Shown here piece by piece: positions 13,401 through 26,800 of a stretch of DNA of 64,000 bases. Position 1 is the first letter of the stretch; each line of letters starts with the position of its first letter. The position numbers were made by a program, and so were the translations under genes. The DNA is from Plecoglossus altivelis. Lineage: Eukaryota; Chordata; Actinopteri; Osmeriformes; Plecoglossidae. Below the pieces are notes generated by a model, which saw only the letters and a program-made list of their open reading frames with translations, ran no database searches and was not told where the DNA came from. The stretch is from the NCBI GenBank assembly GCA_036571765.1, contig BROE01000016.1, forward strand, positions 13,286,576-13,350,575, in the 5' to 3' direction.

Positions 13401-16400
13401 TGGCTTTGTGCCAAGATGTAGACTCTCCTCTGCATGTCCAAGACAAGTCCGGAGGAGCCATGGAAACCACACCAGTGGCAGCTTGGGGCCATTGAAGAGG
13501 CATCTTGAGAATTAAGGCAGTAGGTATTTCAAACACACACATGCAGGGCCTCTCAAAGGCTCCAATCAAAGGTTGGACATTATACTGCTTCATCAAATCA
13601 GAGGCCATTGTCGAGGAAAAAACCCCCATCCGTGTAGAAAGAGCTTCACAACAAGGAACAACCATCTTACATATTAAGCCCGATCCGTTGTCAAGTGCTG
13701 TCCCTTTCCAGACTGAGCCCCTTCTTGGTGTGAAGGTGACCTGCCAGACTGCCAGGCAGGCCTGGGGCACCCCGACCATGTCCTGCCACCGGCTTCATTG
13801 ACATTCGATCCCATTCTCCACCGTCGACACCCAGGGGAGCAGCAGGACTGTGGTGTGAAACTCAGAACCATGGGGGCTGGGTGACTGCCAGAGTTGGCAC
13901 TCAGTTTGGAGGTTTGATCTCAGCTCAGTCAGCAAGGGTGTCCCTGATAAGGATCAAAACACTTGCCCACCCCCCTGCCACACACACGCACGCACACGCC
14001 ACCGCCTCATGGTTCCTGCATCTTGTCAGTTTCCTGGTGATCTGCAGAGTCTCTTGGGAGAACGCTTTTCCGCTAGACTCAGACACACACGCAGACAGCT
14101 AGTCTGCAGGGATCACCTTGCATGTCACAGAGCATGTGTGTCTTCTGTCAGCTCTTTCCACCACCATACTGGGCCACAGTGCCCTTCACGTACAGCCTGA
14201 TATCAATCTGTACAGCACTGTGCTTTCTGGATCTGCTACAGGCTCGTCGCACAGTGCCCCGCCCGCCCGCTGGTCGCTCAGGATCATCCCCTTCGCAGGT
14301 GTTGTGGGCACAGTGCCCTGAACCCTGTGCTCCATGCCGTCTGGAATAACTGATGTGATGCCCTCATATTTCGGCTGTGTTTTTCCTCTCCTCCCCTCAC
14401 CCACGCGATACCCACAGCCAGAGCAAGCCTGGTGTGACCATGTTACCCTTGTTTTCCCTTTAACCACAACTAACCTCTCAATGATTCGTCCGCAACCACT
14501 CAGACACGACAGCCATAGCTTTGGTTACAGATGACAGCCACCATTGGCTCTCCTTTTGTATGGGTATGTGGTGTGTGAGTCTGGGTGTGTGTGTTTGCAT
14601 GTGTTGAGCTTACAGATTTATGGTGAGCCCATTCCAGTATGTGTAGTGAAGCAACTGACTGTGGGCATTGATTTCTGTAGCAGCCCACCGACGTGGTGAT
14701 CAGTTTCCTCTGACGGCCATTTGGCTCCGATCGATGCCAGTGTTGAGGGTTCCCTGCTTCTGCATTCACACTCCCCTCTTTCACCTTCACCCCTTCTCCT
14801 TTCTTTTTCTCTCTTTCTCTCGTTGTCTTTCACTTCTTGCCTTTCGGCGTCCTTCCCATCTCTTAGTCCGGCCTCTTGCATTTCAGTTGCTGCCTCTTTT
14901 TTCTCTTCTTTGTCCACCTCTTCTTTCTCTTTCACCTCCTTTTTAATCTCCCCATGTCCCTCTCTATCTCTGGCTTCCCCCTCTCTCCTGTCTATTCCCC
15001 CTCTGTCTCTTCCGCTCTCACCGGTACTCTCTCGTCCTCCCTCTCTCTCCTGCTTCCTCTCTTGGTCTCGCTCCTTCTCTTTCCCCCCTCTCTCCTTTTC
15101 TCTCGCTTGCTCTCCCTCGCTCTTGTGGTCTCCCTATTTGATGACCATTCTTCTCTTTCGCTATCCCAACCCTCCCTCCCTCTCTTCCTCCGGCTCTCCT
15201 CCTGCTCTCCCTCTCTCCCTCTCCTCCCGCTCTCCCTCTCCTCCCTCTCGCACCTCCTCCCCCTCCACAAGAGGAAGCAGATTTACACTTTGTCAGCAGC
15301 TTTGCTTTAACCAAGGTCAGAAAGTGTCTTGTTCATCAGCTATTGGTGGAGGTGTGATTGCATGTTTGAGAAAAAGTGTGCCCGGTGTTTGTGTGGGGGA
15401 GATTATGAGTGTGTGCACAGTGTGTGACTGGTGTGTATATGTGTGTCTAAGTGTGTGTGTAGAAAACAGGTAAGAGATTATGAAGCTCATTTTAACACGT
15501 GAAAATTACATTTCCTCTGCAGATGAATGTTTGAGCATTGCTGATGACACTATTGGGATGTGATCCAATAACAGTTCATTGGACCATGGAGATTTGTGTG
15601 TGTGTACCGTATGTGAGTGTGTGTCGGTGTGTGTGGCTCACACATGCATGTGTGTAAATGTGCATGCCCGCTTGACTGCATGTTTGCATGCCTGTGTATG
15701 TGCTTACGTTCCAATGTATGGATGTCTATGAGAAAGTATTCCTCTGGAACCGTGCGTGTGCACACCAACTTCTACTAACCAATCAGAAGCCTCCATCCAT
15801 CACCCTGATGAGGTCAGAACAGCCCTCCCGGGGCCAAGGGGAGGGAGTGCAGAGGTGGGGTGGGGCAGCAGATGGTGAGGGAGCCAGTCTCTCATCTTAA
15901 CTGTATGTGGGTCTTATCATGTGTGTCTGTATGTTTGTGTGTGTGTCTGTGTCTGTGTGTCTGTGTGTGTGTGTGTGTGTGAGGGGAGCTCATACACTTA
16001 ACCAAAACACTTTGACTCACACATGTTCACATATGTGGGCAATCAGAGCTGTAACAGTTGTGTATAAATAAATCATTTGCTCACCTGATCGGATTTTCAT
16101 GAGTGACCATTTCCATCTCTTTCCTTCCTCGTTTAAAATTTCACTGCTGAGGGGAAAAAGACCATTATCATAACACATAATATTCTCATGTGTCCTGCCA
16201 GGGCTATCTCTATCAAATATCATTTAGGGTGACGTCACTCGACAGAAAAACGCATCTAATCAAGACAAAACAAGGGAGACCATTCTTGACATGTCTAAGA
16301 TTGCATAATGTTTGTCCTTATTGCGATGCATAAAGTCACCATTTCAGTGGACACAGCAGGGGCTGAAGAGACTGGCTAGGGTATACATGCTGCGTGTGTA

Positions 16401-16566
16401 TATGTGTACTATTGTTTTTGTGTATGTTTGTGAACTGTGCGTACAGTCAGAACATGCGTGTGTGTATGCGCCTGTGGGCACGCTCTACTGTGACTCAACG
16501 AGAATCCCCAGCGTCCGACATTCAGTGTGTGACTGGGAAATGTGATCCTTGATCACACAACCCTAA

Positions 16567-16606
<40 letters not shown>

Positions 16607-16686
16607 ACGGTCAATTATCCCCGGGAATCGACGCAGCTGCCTGATGTCAAAACAACAATGATCGGAGAATGTGCCGGAGATGCTGA

Positions 16687-16718
<32 letters not shown>

Positions 16719-17687
16719 CCTACCCCCACACTCCCCCTGGCCCCACACGCTGCCCCCCCTGCCCCCACTTCCCGCCCCCACCGCCCTAGTCCCCCCAACT
16801 GGCGTGCGTCCTGGCGGCTGGCTGGCAGGCAGGATGGAGGATGGATAGGCACTTGAAAAGAGGCTGACTAGATCCAAATCTACAATCCCACTAGCATACG
16901 ATAATCTCGTATTGTTTATGCTTCCTCCTAAATGACTGTTTCCTGTTACCGTTTCCCTCTCTAAAGAAGCTCCTTCCTAGACAGAAATATCATGAGTCAT
17001 ACTGCATTGCATCATTGTTTTTATCTGGCTGAACGCGTCCATTCCAGCCGTGCAGCAGTTGTTTAACATCTCTCAGATTAGCGACAAGCGTTTGCCCTTT
17101 TTCCTTGTGAACGGGAGGTTAAGCAACCTTCCAGCCTATTGTCAAAGTCCTTCTCGATGGGAGACTTTACACTGTTCTTTTGGATCGCTGATACGAGTCA
17201 ACAAGTGTATTACAAGAGTATTTTACCAAGAGCTGAATCATTACGCGGTAGCTATGTGGATGTTTCCTTCATGCCTCTTGGCTTCCTTCTCCGGGGCATC
17301 CTGGCTCTCGTGGCGGCTGGCGGCAGGGAGAGTGGGAGTGTCTTTGACCTTCCAGGCTGGCTGTGCCCTGGCAGGCAGAGTGTGAACTCCCGTCTCGGTT
17401 CACAAGGTTCAAGCATCACTCATGGGTGAACAGTGACACGACCGCTCGGCGCCCGCGCAAACAACACAGGACGCAGTCGCAGCACCTCTTACATGTTCAC
17501 ACGCCAGGCCTGCTCGCCACGTGACTCAGAGCGGACTCAGCTAGCTGAACACATCATTGATGATCACTGCACGTCTGTGTGTGCATGCATGCTCACGCTT
17601 GCCAGAGGTATCACAGGGTCTCATCAACTGTTTATTTATGGTTATATATCCACATGATGAGCTCCACCTTTCCCCCTATGTCTCTCT

Positions 17688-17751
<64 letters not shown>

Positions 17752-20700
17752 ATGTGTTTCACAGCAATAGAGGTGTGTTTGACAAACAATATTAGTCATA
17801 ATAAGAATGCATCAGAGTGACAGTTTAGTTGAATTCACCTCCACAACTCCCATGTGTTCTGTGTTCTGTTTTCAAAGTTTGACAGGGATGATGGGGAAAC
17901 CTTTCTGCAGCTCTCATGGCTCAAAGGCGCCTCAAACACTCAGAGAAGCAGAGATGGAGGATAGGCGGTGAAGCCAGGAATGGTATAAATGCCTTGCACA
18001 GCAAACTCAGTCGGAAGTTGATAAGTTGGAGGAAGGGAGGGAGGGAGGACAAGAAAGAGAGCGATACTGCTGCAGTTGGGGAAGTAGGTAATGGCTAGAT
18101 GGAAGAACGGCGCAGGTTGTGGCGGTTGGGGATGAGGGGAGGGGAGGGATGTGAAGGGGTAAGTGCGTCAAAGCGGTCCCGGGGAGACAGCTTATGGCCT
18201 GCAGAGTTATCTTGTGTGGTGAAGGAGAGGAGGAGGAGGAGGAGGAGAGAAATAGAGCAATGTGTTCCTCCAGGCCACCAAGATGGAGACATGATCAAGC
18301 GCTCACACACACATGCACGCACACACACACACAATCAGCAATGTCCAAGCCCAGTCACAGATATATAATACATACTTCAAAAAAACGCTGTGAGAAAACA
18401 ACAACATACGCCTTTTATTTATAGTCCATAGAAACAAACTAATTGGTCAGGATTAATTACATTCAGTAGCGAATTATGTAAGACTTATATCTGCTTGACC
18501 CAAAACAGTGATGGAAAGGCATATGCACTGTTGAGATAATAGATAACTTAATCTTTTTATAAATATTTCATGTCCTCTTGTTTTGTTGTGCTCGTGTCTT
18601 CATTTGACTAAGTAGACCGCAGGCTGCATTCCGGAGTGCTCACTCAATCATGTAAATAAACCATGAAGTCAATGGTTTTTATTTAAAGTAATTATTCAAG
18701 ATTTGGTCCATTCTATGATTGTATGCGTTTTACAAACACGGGTCCTTGAATTATGGACAGGAAAAAACAATACTTCAAAATGGGAGAGAGAACGACCAAT
18801 TCAAAACGGCTTAACCCCGACCAGATGTTCTTGAATCAGGGATTCTGTGAAAGTTTAGACAGCGAACCAATCACAAAAAGTACGACAAATGAGAAGTTTG
18901 AACTAAGTAGCATCTGAAACCTGGGTTAGTTGGATGCTAACGCAAGCTAACTGCCTCTCTGCGAAATACGCGAAGGCCCATGGGAATTCCAAACTAGAAC
19001 TAATGGAACCCAGGCCCACGCAGGTCTGACCACAGCTTGTTGCTTTGCCGCTTACGTTCCAAATCCCGCTCAATGCAGGCCTGCTACTACTGACATGAAT
19101 TAGTCACACCACAAAACTCATTTTACACACTTAACAAAAGAATCTCTGAATGGAGAGAGTGAGAATGAGCAGAGCGAGCTGTTGGACCGCCAGGCTGGTA
19201 GGGAAGTAAATGAAGATAAGCCATCTTTGCGAAGTTTGTTTCAGGGGGGTGCAAGCCTGCAGATAGGGCTGGACCATCCATATATTACGCAAACGGCAGA
19301 TTCTAGCTAACGCAATTGTGTGACAATTGCATAATAACTCGAAGTGTGCTCGCAAGAGTGTGTGTGTGTTCAGCCTACTGTGTGTACAACACCAATACGC
19401 GATTACTGCCTCAAATTCCACTTTCTCTCCCATCAGAGTTGCAACTATTTTCCAGGCCAGATCACCTTGCGGAGTTTTGATAAGCCTTGCTAGATAAGGA
19501 GGTGATTAACTGACATGCATAACTGACTACAATTACTGCAGAGCACTGATAGACCTTTTTTCAATCACCCGGGCAAATCAATTTCCTCCGCTCTGCTTGT
19601 GTGTCAGATGGAAAGAGAGAGCGCACGCACATCTCAACAGAAATTTGATCACACAAACATGGCTTTATTTGAGCATCTAACACTGGTTAACCTGACATCG
19701 ACGACAGGCCAGTGGCAACTGGCACATGGCCATGGTCAAAATGATAATGTTGTTGGAATGCATTTTCGTGTTGGTATTAGTGAAATAAGAATGAGCGTAA
19801 TCCGATGCAGGTTGAAGCTGTTTCCAGCTGGTTGTGATGAGCGGCTGAGGGGGTCTGAGCACCAGAGGAGAGCGTGTAGGTGCAGCAGCAGCACTGGAGG
19901 AAAAGACTCCTCCGCTGCCTTCTCCTCGTGTTAAGTCATTGGTATTCCACACACTAACCACTGCACCACACAGGGAGGGGAAGGACAGCGGACGAAAAGG
20001 AGGTGGAGGCGAGGAAATGAATGGAAGGAAGAGGTGGAGGGAAGCAAGAGAAGGGGAAAAGGAGGATGGAAGCGAAGGAATGGAGAGGGATGGGAGGAGG
20101 ATGGCCACTGTTTCAGCAGCAGCCTATGAGAGACTGACTGAGGTGATTCTCGTCCCATCACTGGCAGCCATTCAGATCCAGTGTCTGCCCACGTTAACTC
20201 ACATTACAAAGTTGCTCCCTTTGTGGGCATGTGTGTTGGTCTGTTTGTGTCAGGATGTCTTGTGTGTGTGTGCGCCTATTCGTTTGTGCCTTTGCCTGAG
20301 ATTAATTTATTTTCTGTCTCTGGGTACCCTGAGTTCTGAAGGAGGTACACTGAGATTACACTGAGATTATTCAATAGATCTGCTGTATCCAGAGGGCTGC
20401 TCATCCGTCACTGTGTCTAACCGCACCGGCACTGCTTTGCAAAAAAGAAAAAGAAAAAAGGACCTTTGCTGAAATATGGAAAATGTCCAGACCTCCCCAT
20501 GCCTCACAGAAAGGTTAAATGTGAGGTGTCTCCTCAGAACACGTGACATTGTCTGGATGTGACGCACAGGGTGTCTGCGTCTTCTAATGAAGGAGCAATA
20601 CAGTACACCCCCCTCACTCCACCCCCACTTCACTCCCTCCCACTCCACCCCCCAAATCCACCCCCCAACTCCAGCACACGCACACGCCTGCAAACAAAGG

Positions 20701-23700
20701 CTAGCGCACACACTTCACTAATATGGCTCAAGGTCAGGGGGCTCAGTTTGTAAGCGTTGATGTGACGTGACGCCTGGTTAAGAAGGAGCTGTGACATGGC
20801 AGTGATTTGACTTGATGTTCATAGGGGTAGATGGGGCTGTGATGTCGTTATCCCTGTCACCTGTGATGAGTGTTCGTCAAGGGTGTCTCTGTCTAGTGTT
20901 CATGAATGTTGTGCATGCACAGTCCATGATGGTGATGGTGATGATACTTGGGGTTATTGAGATAACCAGATGGTGGGATGTAAGAGTGCCGAAGTCACAA
21001 CATATGTGTGTATAGCTGTGTGTCTGTATGTGTGTGCGTGTGTGTGTGTGTAAAGAGGAGGGACAAGGTGCAAGGCATGCGAACAACAATGGGAGTTGGG
21101 TATGAGCATGGTGATACCGAGCTGTCCTGGAGTCTGTCATGTTATCATGGAAGTATCGTGGAGGTGGTACTGAACTGGATAATGTGTGTGGAAGGTGTGT
21201 GTGTGGGGGAGGAGGTGTGTGTGTGGGGGAGGAGGTGTGTGTGTGTGGGAGAGGAGGTGTGTGTGTGAGGGGTAGGGGGGAGAGGACTAATAGGCTAATG
21301 AATGGGATGATAAGGTATTGATCCATAAAGTACTTGACAGACAGAAAGAGGGAAACACCTGTGTCAGTTATTATCTGCTCGAAACGAACACGCACATACA
21401 CGACACACACACTCCCTTTCTCAAACACACAAATACACACACCACGCACATACTTTTTCTCTCTCTCTCCATCTCTCTCTCTCACACACACACAAACACA
21501 CACGCTCTCTTTCTCCCAGACACGCACACATGGACACGTGCAAATTGCAACTGAGGTAGGAGCACGCACTGTGAATCTGTGCTCACATAAACGAGAAGCC
21601 TTTATGACAGTAAGAGAAGCCTTTGCTAAGTGTACAGCTGGCTGTGGAGCGCTGACACATATCACAGCAGATGAGACACGTGGCAGGGGGCAGGAGAGGG
21701 GTGTCGATCGCTGAACAGTCAGTGTATGAGCCACGTCTCCATCTAACCAACCAGATTTGATGCTAGTACATGGATAAGGACGACTCCGATTAGTTTCACT
21801 GATTAAGGGTTGTCACAAAGTGTGGAAATATGTACGTACACATTACTGTAACAATGTCACAGCAACAGACGCTTGAAGTCATTCCGATCATAAGGACGAC
21901 TTGGGATTGTCTCTGTCTGCTGTGAAGGTTTTCATGTCTGCTGTTGGCGTCTCCAGATATCTTGTGAAGACACGTTGGGCTTCAGAGGCTTCCTGTGAAG
22001 ATTCATCGGCATGCTGGACAGTTTCACAACCTTGCTTTAAAGGTTAAAATGCCTACAGTTACGATACCATAACCATTGTTTATTATTGGCCTACACTGGG
22101 TTGACGTCCTGACAGTACCAGTTTACAGGTCTTCTGTAAAGATTCACAGAGCGACTGTTAAAGTAATGAGTTGGTTATTGCGCTAATGCCGTCTGTGGTG
22201 GGCATCGTGTGGATCTTTAGTGTGTGTAGTGTTGCTGTAACAAGTCAAAGCAGGCTGTGAGCGATACTTGACCTTGTTGTTTTCGCTCTGCCCAGGTCGT
22301 CAGGGTCGTGACACATCAACAGCTGCCCTCGCTATGTTCTTTTACCATAGAAGGTGACTCTCCTCTACCCCCTCCACCCCCTCCACCCCCTCCACCCCCA
22401 CCCCCCTCAGCCTTGTGAAGGTGGAGGTGGGCTCTCTTTTGCCCCCCCCTCCTTTTTCTCTCCCGCTCTCCGCCTCATCTCCGCCTCGTCCTCTGACACC
22501 CGTCATCGCGCCTCTCCATCTCTCTGTTGCTTCCCCGCTTCTTTCCCTCGCTTTCTCCCCCGCCACCCCTCAGCACCCTTATCCATCCATCCACTCCCCC
22601 CACCTTCTCTCATTTTCAGTTCCTCTCTTCAAGGCCATGTGCGTCAGCCCCTACTAAGAGGGCTGCCACAGAGCAGCGCACGGGTGTCACTGGAGTTTAC
22701 CGTGATAAATGGGAGCAGGGAGGGAGAGAGACAACCACGGGAAAAGGAAGGAGAGAGAATGAGAGGGGGATAGGGAGCGGTGGAATGGTATGGGTGGAAA
22801 ATAAAGAAAGGAACAACAAGATTGGGAGCGGATGGAAAATCTGTGATGTGGAGGGGGTGGGGGGTGGGGGGATGGGGGGGGGGGTAGCAGAACGGGTCAG
22901 GGACAAACAGAAACACAAGAGCTGTAACACAGTTCTCGAACCGGGACTCATTCGGAGCACAGCTGGCGTGAAAGAGAGAGGGATGAAAAGGTAGGACAGA
23001 GAAGGGAGAGAAGGGGAGAGAGGGATGAAAAGAGCAGAGGACGGAGGTGGAGAACAGCGAAATTACCTCAAAATAGGGTGATAAAAATTGTGATGGCGAG
23101 AGAAAGAGACCACAGATGTGTAAGAGAAGGAAAGCGATAAAAGCGATCTGCTGAGGGAGACTCAAGCAGGGAGAGGTGCAGGAAAGGAGTGAGCTTTATT
23201 ACTAGTCTTGTGTCTCGTTGACATGTCATATTTCCCTTTCCCTCGGTTTAAATTGCTTTTCTTGAGACACTTCAGGACCTTTGGTGCATGTGCACATGTT
23301 CGTGTGTGCATACTGTATGCGTGTGATGTCTGAAACAAAATGGTTTGTTATGGGGAGACAGGTTATAGGTCAGACATCTCGTTCAAAAAAGATGTTCTGT
23401 AAGGTTAACGCCTGTCTTTCAGCTCCCTATCGCCATCTCTCTCTCGTTCTCTCTCCATCTCTCAATCTGTATATTCATAGGAGAATATAATACAATCAAT
23501 GGCTTCTCCAACTGTCAGGTTATCTCCAGATAAAGATGAAAGAGACGGAGATGAGAGAGGGAGACGAGGTAGAAAGAGCTGGGAGGAGACACCCGAAAAA
23601 GACATGACACAAACATTGTTAATTAAGAGAGACAGAAACGTAGAATGTAAAGTTTGAGAGAAGGGGGGAAATCCTTAGAAAGATGGATATAGAGGGTGTT

Positions 23701-23822
23701 AAACGAATGAGAGAGAGAGAGGACAGGGGAGACAAAAAGAGAGAGAGAAGGGGAGAGACAAAGAGAGAGAGAGAGACGAGAGACAGAGAGACTAGAGAGA
23801 GACACAGAGAGAGAGAGAGACA

Positions 23823-23892
<70 letters not shown>

Positions 23893-26800
23893 AGGACATC
23901 TGGCTGTCTCATCACTGCTCCCCCCTGTGAGCAGTGCTTTGATGTGTGAGCCTGGAGCTCATTCTGTTGATGGGCTTTAACTGAGGGTGAAACGCTCCAT
24001 CCTCTCTGCCTCCACTGGCCGCTAAAACAAGCCAATATTAGACAACTCTTTTCTCCAGTCATTTTGGAGACCTTGTTAAAGTCTCCCAAAGCCCCTCTCC
24101 ACACCCTCTCTCCTCTCACATCACTCTAGTTCTCCCCCTTCATCTCTCGACATCCTCTTTCGGTTTCTGTCACATACGTTATTTGGCACCTGCCTGGAAC
24201 ATACCGACATCATCATTAGATGGTTGGGGGTAAAAAAAAACATCTGTGTTTTTTACATTTCAAAAGATTTCATGAATGTGTTTCCATGGATTTAGTTAAA
24301 TCGTTAAATCGTAGCTCAACCCTGCATGATGGATTTGCCGTAGAATCATGCGAATGATAGAAATAGACAATTAAGAGTGAGTTTTCTCACACTGTAATTG
24401 GCCGTTGGAGGAGCCTTGAAGTAGAGCTGAGTGGAGCCTTGGGCTACTTATGACACATGGAGAAGCGTATAGAAAAAGGAAAAGCGCTCTCTTCCAAACA
24501 CACACAAACGCACGCACACGAGTCACACACACGGATCACATGCACGCACACGCTCATGCACTCTCACTCACTCGTTCGCTGGGTGGCTGAGTGTATGTGT
24601 GTGTGTGTTAACAGGTCACAGTGGGTAAGAGTGAGTTTGCATACAAACTGTCATCTTCCCTCCCCTATCCTTTGAGTTATATCGCACACCTGTTCGACTG
24701 GGACACCATATGGTGCTGTTTCTCTGTCTTGTGTGAGTTGGTGTCTGCGTGTGAGTCAGTGTGTGCGTGAATTGGTGTGTGTGTGTGTCAGTGTGTGTGA
24801 GAGTTGGTGTGTGTATGTGGGACAGATAGGGAGAGCTGACAAATTTGGGCTGTTTGTGTGAAACAGTTGACACTTCAATACGCTCAAATACTGATTTACA
24901 AGCCTGCTTCTCTCATGAACACACACGTTAATCTTAGGTTTAATTACGTTCCTCAGCCCCAAAACTGAAAACCCTCATTCAAAATACAGTACGAATACAG
25001 TGCTGTGTCTTTAATGCCAAAAACCAATTAAGAGCCACTATAATTAGTTCTCCTTTCCTGATTAAGTTTTACTATTGAGTTCTTTCAGAAAGCACTGCAG
25101 CTTTGTGTTGGCTGGATCAGGTGAAATAGCAGCTCTCTTTGTCTGATAATTCCACATTTGTAATTGTTTGAACGCTCAGGGTCTCTGCTCAGCACAGATA
25201 GAGATGATTGGCTGTGGTAGAATGATGTTCAGAGGGTAGACATCATCTCCCTGACACAAACTGCTTGGATGGAACATTTAAGAGCCACAATGAACTGCGG
25301 GGCTGTCCCTTTCAAGACAATGACAAGGCCACTTCGTCACTATACATTTCGAAGCAGGGAAATCTCACGACAACCTTTCCTCTCCCCTTCTCCTCTCTCT
25401 TCTTCTACCCTCCACTTCTCCTCTTCTACCCTCCTCTTCTCACTTTTTCCTCTTCTGCTCTTCTCCGCTTCTCTTATTTCCTCCAAACTGATGGAACCGA
25501 TCCTAATGGACCTCCTGCTGTCGTCTGCATCAGAGCAGTACGCAGAAAAACACTGGTGGCCCATTCTATTAGCTTTATGGGCAGCTGTCTCATTTTGCAC
25601 TGCAGGTCTAAGGGCTGCAACTAATGTCCTGTATGAATGAATGTGGGTGTTGGCAAGGTCTGGCATCCTTCTTCGTGTCTGTGAGCGAAGGAGGAGCACT
25701 CCCCTCGGGCCTCTGTCAGGCCCCGTTTCTGTGTGCATGCTTGGGTATGTTTGCCTGGGTTATCTGCCTGTTTTAGTCTGGACAAGGTCAGGTAAGGTTT
25801 CTCCCTCCAGTGCTGATTCTACTACTACATACTCTGTCTTGGAGCCCCAGACTGGCAGGGGCCTAATGATGGATTCCTTCCCCAGCGGAGGCTGACGTGG
25901 CTGGGCTGGGTGACGCATGCTGCCCGGGTCTGTAGGAGACCTGGAAACCTGACGCCTGCTTCATCCAATTATGTTTCTAATCTGGGTGAGGGATGGTGTA
26001 TTGAGGCTGGAGAGGTCTGATAAACACATACATCCCCAGACACACACACACACACACACACACACTCACCCTAGAGGTAATAAACAAATTGATTATGGAC
26101 ATGAGGCCCTCAGTAGCTTCCTGGTGCTGTTGTTTCCTTGTGGTGTAAAAATGTGATGCCTGAAATATTACAATCCCTCCTAGGTGTTCTGGGACCAGAT
26201 GTTCAACTGACAAGTTTGACGGTTACGTAAAGGGGGAAATCAAATTGATTTCAACATTAACCGTTCTGCAAATCCCTTATGGAAAGGACAAGAGAACTGT
26301 CCTTTCCATTTGCAAACCTCTGCTTTAACTAAACAGCTGAGACCACGAGTCAGACCACAAATCCGTCTGAATCACCGAAACACGCAACCCAAGTGAAGGA
26401 GATCAGAGCGCACAACAGCATGTGTGTAAAGTGGCTGTTCCCCTGGGGACTGGCCCCTCGTCACCTGACGCACAGGAACATCTCGCTGAATGTTGTTTGC
26501 AGAGGAGCCTTTGAGCCAGGACAGTCAATCCGGAACTAGTTCAATACAAGACCCTCGGGACCTCAGATCTGGGGTCAGTTGCACAAAAGATCTTGAGTCA
26601 GAGCCGCAGGATTCATGATATATAATACATTATTATAGATATATATATATATATATCTATATATATATATAGATGATCCATTTTATATGTAGGAAATTAT
26701 GGTTAATTGCTGCATCCTCAGTTTTGAAAAATCAGTCCCACCCATATTAGAAACCCAGTAACGTCCCTGCCTCAACTCTGTTTCTAATTAGCGCCGCAAT

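Noticed and set aside
13375..13779. 134-codon minus-strand frame containing DNGSGL, an actin-like phrase
   Set aside because: Only six residues match, the following residues do not continue an actin sequence, and the opposite strand is equally open; treated as chance.
14721..15473. 250-codon open frame on the plus strand
   Set aside because: It is the translation of a pyrimidine-rich tract (Ser/Pro/Leu only) and ends in a GT repeat; no splice sites or protein-like composition.
19940..19985. A-box-like GTGGTGCAGTGGTTAGTG on the minus strand suggesting another tRNA or SINE
   Set aside because: No B box or stem pairing within the expected distance.
19677..20161. Overlapping minus-strand frames of 143 and 76 codons
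   Set aside because: Pyrimidine-rich complement of a purine tract at 19970-20110; biased Ser/Pro/Leu composition.
20877..21734. 285-codon open frame on the minus strand
   Set aside because: Mostly His/Thr/Pro and Cys/Val runs from CA/GT repeats; not protein-like.
22296..22353. Exon-like segment with an excellent acceptor (TTTTCGCTCTGCCCAG) and a GTGACT donor
   Set aside because: Its length, 58 bases, is not a multiple of three, so it cannot sit between the exons ending at 10381 and starting at 27703 without breaking the frame.
22925..22950. B-box-like GGTTCGAGAAC on the minus strand
   Set aside because: No matching A box upstream and no tRNA-like fold; chance match.
23619..24119. 166-codon Ser/Leu frame on the minus strand
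   Set aside because: Translation of the GA microsatellite and its flanks.
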